Part shown: piece by piece, positions 58,820-64,000 of the stretch
How the letters are laid out: each line of letters starts with the position of its first letter
Numbering within the stretch: position 1 is the first letter of the stretch
Source of the DNA: Corylus avellana
Lineage: Eukaryota; Streptophyta; Magnoliopsida; Fagales; Betulaceae
Length of the DNA stretch: 64,000 nt
NCBI RefSeq assembly: GCF_901000735.1
Contig: NC_081542.1
Span: 28,860,358-28,924,357, forward strand
Reading direction: 5' to 3'
The notes under the pieces: model-generated
Seen by the model: only the letters and a program-made list of their open reading frames with translations
What the model was told of the DNA's origin: nothing
The model's database searches: none
Program-made: the position numbers and the translations under genes

Positions 58820-59300
58820 GGTTAAGATTTAAAGAAGGAAATCTAATGGCTGAAAATAATGGAAAGTTTCTAGGGAGGGGATGCATTTGGGGAAATGGGA
58901 GTTTGAGAACGTGCAGGACAAAAAAAAAATTGGGAGAAGTTGGAGGCATTAAATCAGAGGGAATTAAAACTAATGGATATCTTTAAAAAAGAAAAAGAAA
59001 AAAAGTAATGGATGTGATCAAAAGAAATTTCAGAGACTTCCATAGTTCAATGTATCTGAGCCCTGAGAGAAGAAAAAAACTAAATATTAAATAATCTATA
59101 TAACATATATTAGTTAATTGCTGATAAATAAATTTATATAAATAATTTTTAGTAATATATATACATATGAACGAGCTAAGTTCGCAACTCTTTATCGAGT
59201 TTTTTCTAGCGAATCAAGTATATATCATTTAATAATCGAGTGAGTTTGTACAGTATCAAGCTCGAGTTTGAATCGAGCTAAATGAGTGGATATCGAGTGA
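58820..59300. repeat. Recurrent module after NLR remnants (fourth copy)
   Basis: GATTTAAAGAAGGAAATCTAATGG with the following ~300 bases, then a GAGCTAACGAG / CGAGTTTTAT tract. The same pair occurs at 19645-20160, 41629-42120 and 50160-50670. It is non-coding as seen and may be a decayed NLR tail joined to a small element. Confidence 0.7.
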
Positions 59301-59960
59301 ATTGTCGAACAAATTAATTTATTTACAATCCGAAAATAGGTCTATTACAAAGCTTTAATACAGATGTTAGCCCATTAATTAGTTGAAGCCTTTTGGAAAG
59401 AAGTTTCAAACTGATCATTGCAATAGGAAAATATTCCTTTACAATTTGTCTTGATGGACAATTACATAATGTTGAATTTCTAACTCTACGTATATGCTTT
59501 GATTTTGAGCTTACATACATTTAAGAGAGTATATTCAATCTAATATATATGTTATATAGGCGATTTCAAGGATATGATTGTATTATTTTACGTCGCACCC
59601 ATCACTCGAAAATACTAAAAACATTTTCTAAAACTTATTTTAATTAGGCTCAAACAAACGGACCTTTAATTAATTTCTTACTGTGCTCCATTTTCCTTCT
59701 TTAGATTCCAAACTTTTCCCTTGATTTTGCTGTCTAGATAGAACTAGTGCCATTCCCGGTTTGTATATTTGATGGGGATGAATCGTGATTGGCTGGATAA
59801 GAGCAGCAAATGTCCTGTATGTCATTCTCTTCTTTATATTTAGAAATTTTTATTTTTTTGAAAAAAAAAAAAAACACAAAAATCTACTCATATTAGATTT
59901 CTTATATTTAACTAACCATCAAGGGTTGCTACAATGTTTTCTAATGTGTAGGAAACCAGA

Positions 59961-60631
59961 TTATTTTAAGGGTAAAGTTCACATACCCCCTCAAACTACC
60001 ACCCAATTGACAATATTCCCCAAAACTTTCAATTGTGACAATCTCGCCCCCGAACTACCAAAACATTGTCAATATCTCCCAAGGCTAACGAAAACATCAA
60101 AATGGCCCTACATATTTCTCAATATAACAAAAATACCCATATAATTCAATAAAAAAAAAAGGAAAATTTTAATTTTTTTAAAACGAATTTTTTTTATTTT
60201 TTTTTAAAACGATTTTTTGAAAAAAAAGAGGAAATTTTTATTTAAAAAACAATTTTTTTTTTTTTTAAATTTTATTCGATTTTTTTTTAAATATGTTTTA
60301 CAAAAATTATTTTTTAAACGGAAAATTTTATTTAAAAAATTTAAAAAGAAAATTTGTTAATAAAAACGAAAATTTTCAATTTAAAAAAAAAAATCGAAAT
60401 TTTTAAATTTCTTTTTCTTATAAAAGGATTTTTTTGTTTTTTTTGGTTTTTTCTAGAAATTTTTGTATTTTTCCTTTTATTTTACTAAGGTTAGTTTCGT
60501 CATTGGGGAGACATTGACAATATTTTGGTAGTTTAAGGGGATATTATCACAATTAAAAGTTTGAGGAGACATTGTCAAATGTCAATTGGGTGGTAGTTTG
60601 TGAATGTATATGAACTTTCCCCTTATTTTAA
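59961..60631. mobile_element. Mutator-like TIR element, copy B (first)
   Basis: The element 59970-60622 has ends GGGTAAAGTTCACATACCCC and (complement) GGGGAAAGTTCATATAC, flanked by the perfect 9-bp repeat TTATTTTAA (59961-59969 and 60623-60631). A nine-base duplication is the Mutator signature. The interior is A/T low-complexity DNA without transposase. Confidence 0.85.
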
Positions 60632-60777
60632 TATAAACATTTATCTTTCCTCTCTCCTCTTTCATTTTTTTGCCTTTAATTGGGGGTTGAGTTAAGATTT
60701 TGTGAAAAAAGTGAGGATTTGTAGGAAACTTATATTTTGCAAAGAAATAATATTTTAATAGTATAAGAAAAAGTAAG

Positions 60778-61494
60778 AAAAGTTAAGGGTAAAGTCCACA
60801 TACCCCCTTCAAACTACCACACAATTGACAATGTCCACCCCAAACTTTCAATTGCGACAATGTATCCTCCAAACTACTAAAACATTGTCAATATCCCCCT
60901 CAAAGCTAGCAAAAAGATCAAAATGCCCCTATATATTTATCAATATGACAAAAATACCCCTAAAATTCAAAAAAAAAAAAAAGAATGAAAATTTTAATTT
61001 TTTTAAAAAATTATTTTAATTTTTAAACGATTTTTTTTTAAACCGAAATTTTTATTTAAAAAAAAGAAAATCAATTTTTATTTTTTTAGATTTTTTTTTT
61101 AAATATGTTTTAAAAAACGAAAATTTTATTTTTTTTAAACGAAAATATTTTAATTTTTTTTAAACGGAAATTTTTATTTAAAAATTATAAAAGAAAACAT
61201 TCTTTAAAAAAAAAACAAAAAAAAAAAACGAAAATTTTCAATTTTTATAAAAAAAAAAATTTTTTAATTTTTTTTTCTAATAAAAAGATTTTTTTTATTT
61301 TATTTTAGGTTTTTTCCAGAAATTTTTGTATTTTTTTTATTTTTAATTTTACTAAGGGTAGTTTCGTCAATTAGGGGGACATTGACAATATTTTGGTAGT
61401 TTGGGAGGTACATTGTCGCAATTTAAAGTTTGGGGAGACATTGTTAATTGGGTGGTAATTTGAGGAGAGTATGTGAACTTTCCCCAAAAGTTAA
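60778..61494. mobile_element. Mutator-like TIR element, copy B (second)
   Basis: The element 60787-61485 is of the same family, flanked by the perfect 9-bp repeat AAAAGTTAA (60778-60786 and 61486-61494). Copy A shows a single AAAAGTTAA at 43490-43498, the empty site. Confidence 0.9.
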
Positions 61495-61711
61495 TGTAAA
61501 ATATATTTTCATAAAAAAGCAAAAAATTAATTTTATGCCTTAAACTTAAAAAAAAAAAAAAAAATGAAAATAAGACTGCGAAAATCTTGATCCTTGAAAA
61601 ACCAGACGGGGAGGAAAGTCGTCACGAGTCATAGCGGTAGAATCCGGAGCAAAAACTGCTGTAAAGAAGAGTGGGTGAGAGAAAGAGAGAAAAAAAAAAA
61701 AGGGAAAAAAA

Positions 61712-61910
61712 ATAAAATAAAGAGATATGCTATAATGCAATAAAATAATCATTTTTGGCCTATAAAAGTCCTAGGTGTTAAGAGGTTATAGGCTTATCAG
61801 TGGGTGGGGCCACAACAATTATAGATGGGGCCTATAATCTCTTGCCACCTAACACTTTATGGGCCAAAAATAATCATTTTATTGCATTATATCATTTCTC
61901 ATAAAATAAA
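61712..61910. mobile_element. MITE upstream of NLR-2
   Basis: The element 61722-61900 has inverted ends GAGATATGCTATAATGCAAT and (complement) GAGAAATGATATAATGCAAT, with pairing going on imperfectly for about 70 bp. It is flanked by ATAAAATAAA on both sides (61712-61721 and 61901-61910). It is missing from the matching place in copy A (about 43720). Confidence 0.87.
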
Positions 61911-62009
61911 TAGTGTGCGTTTGGTAAGGAGTTGGGGCCCACTTCAATTAACTTATCGAATCCCACCAAATAGCGTCACCTAAATATTCGGCCACCCAAT
62001 TACAGATCT

Positions 62010-62336
62010 GGTCCCTTTAGATTACTCAAAAAAATGAGAATCTTATTTTTTGAAATCCTAGTTGTCAAAAGCATCTAAGGTTTAAAGTATGCCAGGTTTT
62101 CACCAATATCAAAACGTAAAAACAAACATAACCACACTTTTTTATATATATATATATATATATATAGAAAAGCCACCCCAAAGGGCGGCTCGCCGCCACT
62201 ACCAGTCATTTTATGGGTGGCTAAGATTGGCGAACAGCTACCCATGGCCTAGGTTGTGGGTGCGGTATACTTTAAACCCTTAATACTTTTAATGACTAAA
62301 ATTTCAAAAAAATGAGATTTTCAATTGGAGGGATCC
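62010..62336. mobile_element. Small TIR element upstream of NLR-2
   Basis: Sister of 43831-44188, with the same termini except that the left end has lost one base (GGTCCCTTTAG). It contains a TA repeat at about 62144-62165. No ORF. Confidence 0.65.
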
Positions 62337-62709
62337 GAATCCCTTAATCACACATCCAGCTAACTTTCTCTGTTAATATTTTAAGTATAAATTAATATTT
62401 AATATTCGGCCACCGACTCACACATCCACTTATTAATTTAATTATACTCTAAATTAATATTTTACTTGCTCAGACCACATCTTGTACTGAGCATATTACG
62501 AACACGGATCCAAAAAGTCTTCGCCGAAAGAATTGATTGTAGCAAAGGAAAGTTTCCTTACTTCCTTGCTTCGTCCTTATCCCTCTACCCACAACCTTGT
62601 CTTCTGAATTTTGTGGGTTTATTTCCTTTCCACCATTCCTCTCGTCTTGTATCTTTGTCTTCTACCCACAACCAATTCTTTCAGCTCATTTTGTGATTGA
62701 CTTCTCAAA

Positions 62710-62721
62710 ATGGCAACGTAA
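62710..62721 (+). promoter_or_regulatory. Three-codon upstream ORF in the NLR-2 leader
   Basis: ATG GCA ACG TAA, at the same place relative to the NLR start as in copy A. Confidence 0.5.
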
Positions 62722-62843
62722 ACAACCGTCTTTTACCCAATTTTGTCGATAGCTTTCTTTCTTCCTCCAGATCCCTCTCCTCACCAACCCCAAATAAACG
62801 TTTCTGAGTCTGTAAAGATTTGAGGGTTGAAAGGTAAGCATCA

Positions 62844-64000
62844 ATGGCGGACAGTGTTGTTACTTTCCTCCTACAGTACTTGCCCCGGCTGCTCGCAGAT
62901 GAAGCAAATCTTCTTCATGGAGTGACGGGTGAAGTCGAATCACTTCGTAGGGAGCTCAATCTGATTAATATCTTCCTCCAGAACTCCCAAGGGAAAAGGA
63001 ACGAGCATGGAATAGTCAAGGAGGTAGTTAGGCAAATCAGGGATGCTGCTTACGAGGCTGAGGATGTTATCGACATGTTCATCATCAACGCCGCAGAGCA
63101 GAGGATGAGAAACAGGATTTGGAAGCTGTTGCACTGCTTTAATGAAGTCAACACGCTTCATGTTGTTGCGAACAAGATAGAAGGTATCAACAAACAAATC
63201 AATCAAATCTTCGACAATTTCAACAAGTATGGCATTGAAGGTGCTGAAGCAAGTGGAGATGCGGCGGCAGAGGACCAGCTAAGCAGACGTAGGCAAGAAG
63301 AGGAGGACCAGCTCCGCAGACGTAGGCGAGAAGTGGCGGACGATGATGTGGTTGGCTTTGTTGATGACTCAGCGATATTGGTGAGGCAGCTTATTGAAGG
63401 GAGTTCAAAGCTTGATGTCATTTCAATTATCGGCATGGGTGGGTTGGGCAAGACCACTCTTGCCAAGAAAATCTACAATAATGACCGAGTCAGGAGTCAC
63501 TTTTCTTTCCGTTGGTGGGTGAATGTATCTCAAGATTTTAGCCCAATTGAGTTATTGCTTGAAATTTTGCAGTCCCAACTGTCAAAATCTGATAGAGAAG
63601 AGTTGACAAAAACACTCGAAGTTATGAGCAAAGATGAATTGAAAATAGAGTACCTAGTAAAAAAGCTTTTTGAATACTTGCAAGCTGGGGAAAGGCCATA
63701 CCTTATAGTCATGGACGACATTTGGGAAACTAAAGTCTGGGATGTGTTGAGATCTGCATTTCCAGATAACTCTAACGGAAGCAGAATATTAATCACCAGT
63801 CGTATAAAAGATGTGGCTTCACATGCAAGCCTTACTCCTCGCGATCCCTACCACCTTCCATTTATTGACAAAGAAGACAGCTGGAAACTTTTTCGTAAAA
63901 AAGTGTTTCGAGGAGAAGAATGTCCTCAAGAGTTGAAAATCATGGGGAGACGAATCGCAGAAGGTTGCGGTGGTTTACCACTTGCAATTGTGGTATTAGG
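62844..64000 (+). CDS. NLR-2: CC-NB-ARC resistance protein, runs off the window
   Basis: The start is ATG GCG GAC AGT, identical to NLR-1. The frame is open for 385 codons to the window end, covering the MADA-like N-terminus, the Rx-type coiled coil with EDVID, the duplicated EDQL..RRR linker, P-loop GMGGLGKTT, RNBS-A, kinase-2 MDDIW, RNBS-B and the first half of GLPL. It differs from NLR-1 by scattered substitutions (for example Gly and Ala to Ser in RNBS-A, GHFAF to SHFSF) and by an in-frame insertion near 63838 (LTPRDPYHLPF against LTSPYFLPF), plus Lys for Arg after the kinase-2 upstream helix. Nothing in the visible part is broken. Family knowledge: such receptors switch from ADP- to ATP-bound form on sensing a pathogen effector and form a membrane-active oligomer. 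Whether its LRR carries the NLR-1 insertion lies beyond the window. Confidence 0.9.
   Translation, partial: MADSVVTFLLQYLPRLLADEANLLHGVTGEVESLRRELNLINIFLQNSQGKRNEHGIVKEVVRQIRDAAYEAEDVIDMFIINAAEQRMRNRIWKLLHCFNEVNTLHVVANKIEGINKQINQIFDNFNKYGIEGAEASGDAAAEDQLSRRRQEEEDQLRRRRREVADDDVVGFVDDSAILVRQLIEGSSKLDVISIIGMGGLGKTTLAKKIYNNDRVRSHFSFRWWVNVSQDFSPIELLLEILQSQLSKSDREELTKTLEVMSKDELKIEYLVKKLFEYLQAGERPYLIVMDDIWETKVWDVLRSAFPDNSNGSRILITSRIKDVASHASLTPRDPYHLPFIDKEDSWKLFRKKVFRGEECPQELKIMGRRIAEGCGGLPLAIVVL

Larger units (their letters stand above)
58448..64000 (+). repeat. Duplicated NLR unit, copy B, 3' part
   Basis: This resumes the unit after the LINE and follows 41270-45860 of copy A to the window end, with two extra insertions (60787-61485 and 61722-61900). 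An exact pairing is that NLR-1 and NLR-2 start codons sit at 44695 and 62844. Confidence 0.9.

Overview
This is a gene-poor, repeat-rich stretch of a plant nuclear genome, given as a draft scaffold with six 100-N gaps. The evidence for a plant is a coiled-coil NB-ARC-LRR resistance gene family, a pectinesterase-inhibitor gene, a plant L1-type LINE whose ORF2 ends in an RNase H domain, Ty3/gypsy elements of Tat and Athila type, a Ty1/copia relic, and hAT- and Mutator-type non-autonomous DNA elements. A woody eudicot is likely; I cannot name the species.

Layout. 1-10.4 kb: AT-rich DNA with a 1.9-kb hAT-type element (814-2715), several small inverted-repeat elements, a foldback element (6616-7409), one pectinesterase-inhibitor-like gene (7784-8302) and a LINE scrap. 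10.4-16.3 kb: a reversed copia relic (10432-12779) cut by a gypsy LTR and its non-coding leader (12780-16312). 16.4-18.6 kb: an Athila-type LTR inside the 3' end of a Tat-like element, between two gaps. 18.86-47.6 kb is copy A, and 49.79-64.0 kb copy B, of one tandemly duplicated resistance-gene unit.

Each copy of the unit holds truncated NLR 5' ends, a shared set of small repeats and one long NLR (44695-47591 in A; 62844 to the window end in B). Copy A was split by a Tat-type retrotransposon at 20381, which itself received two Athila-type elements (23552-31193, and 33499 onward), each hit again by a solo LTR. Copy B was split by an L1 LINE (52525-58436) and received two small DNA elements that A lacks. 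Matching empty sites in the other copy show that these insertions post-date the duplication.

No retroelement here has an intact coding capacity: gag, pol and LINE frames carry stops and frameshifts. NLR-1 is interrupted in its LRR by a 171-bp inverted-repeat element. NLR-2 is open as far as the window shows. The N-rich joins matter: block 36779-40987 appears to be inverted in the assembly, because turning it round restores an Athila insertion with a perfect 5-bp target duplication and a co-linear Tat integrase. Apart from the resistance genes and the inhibitor gene I see no conventional host gene, and I find no RNA gene or CRISPR array.
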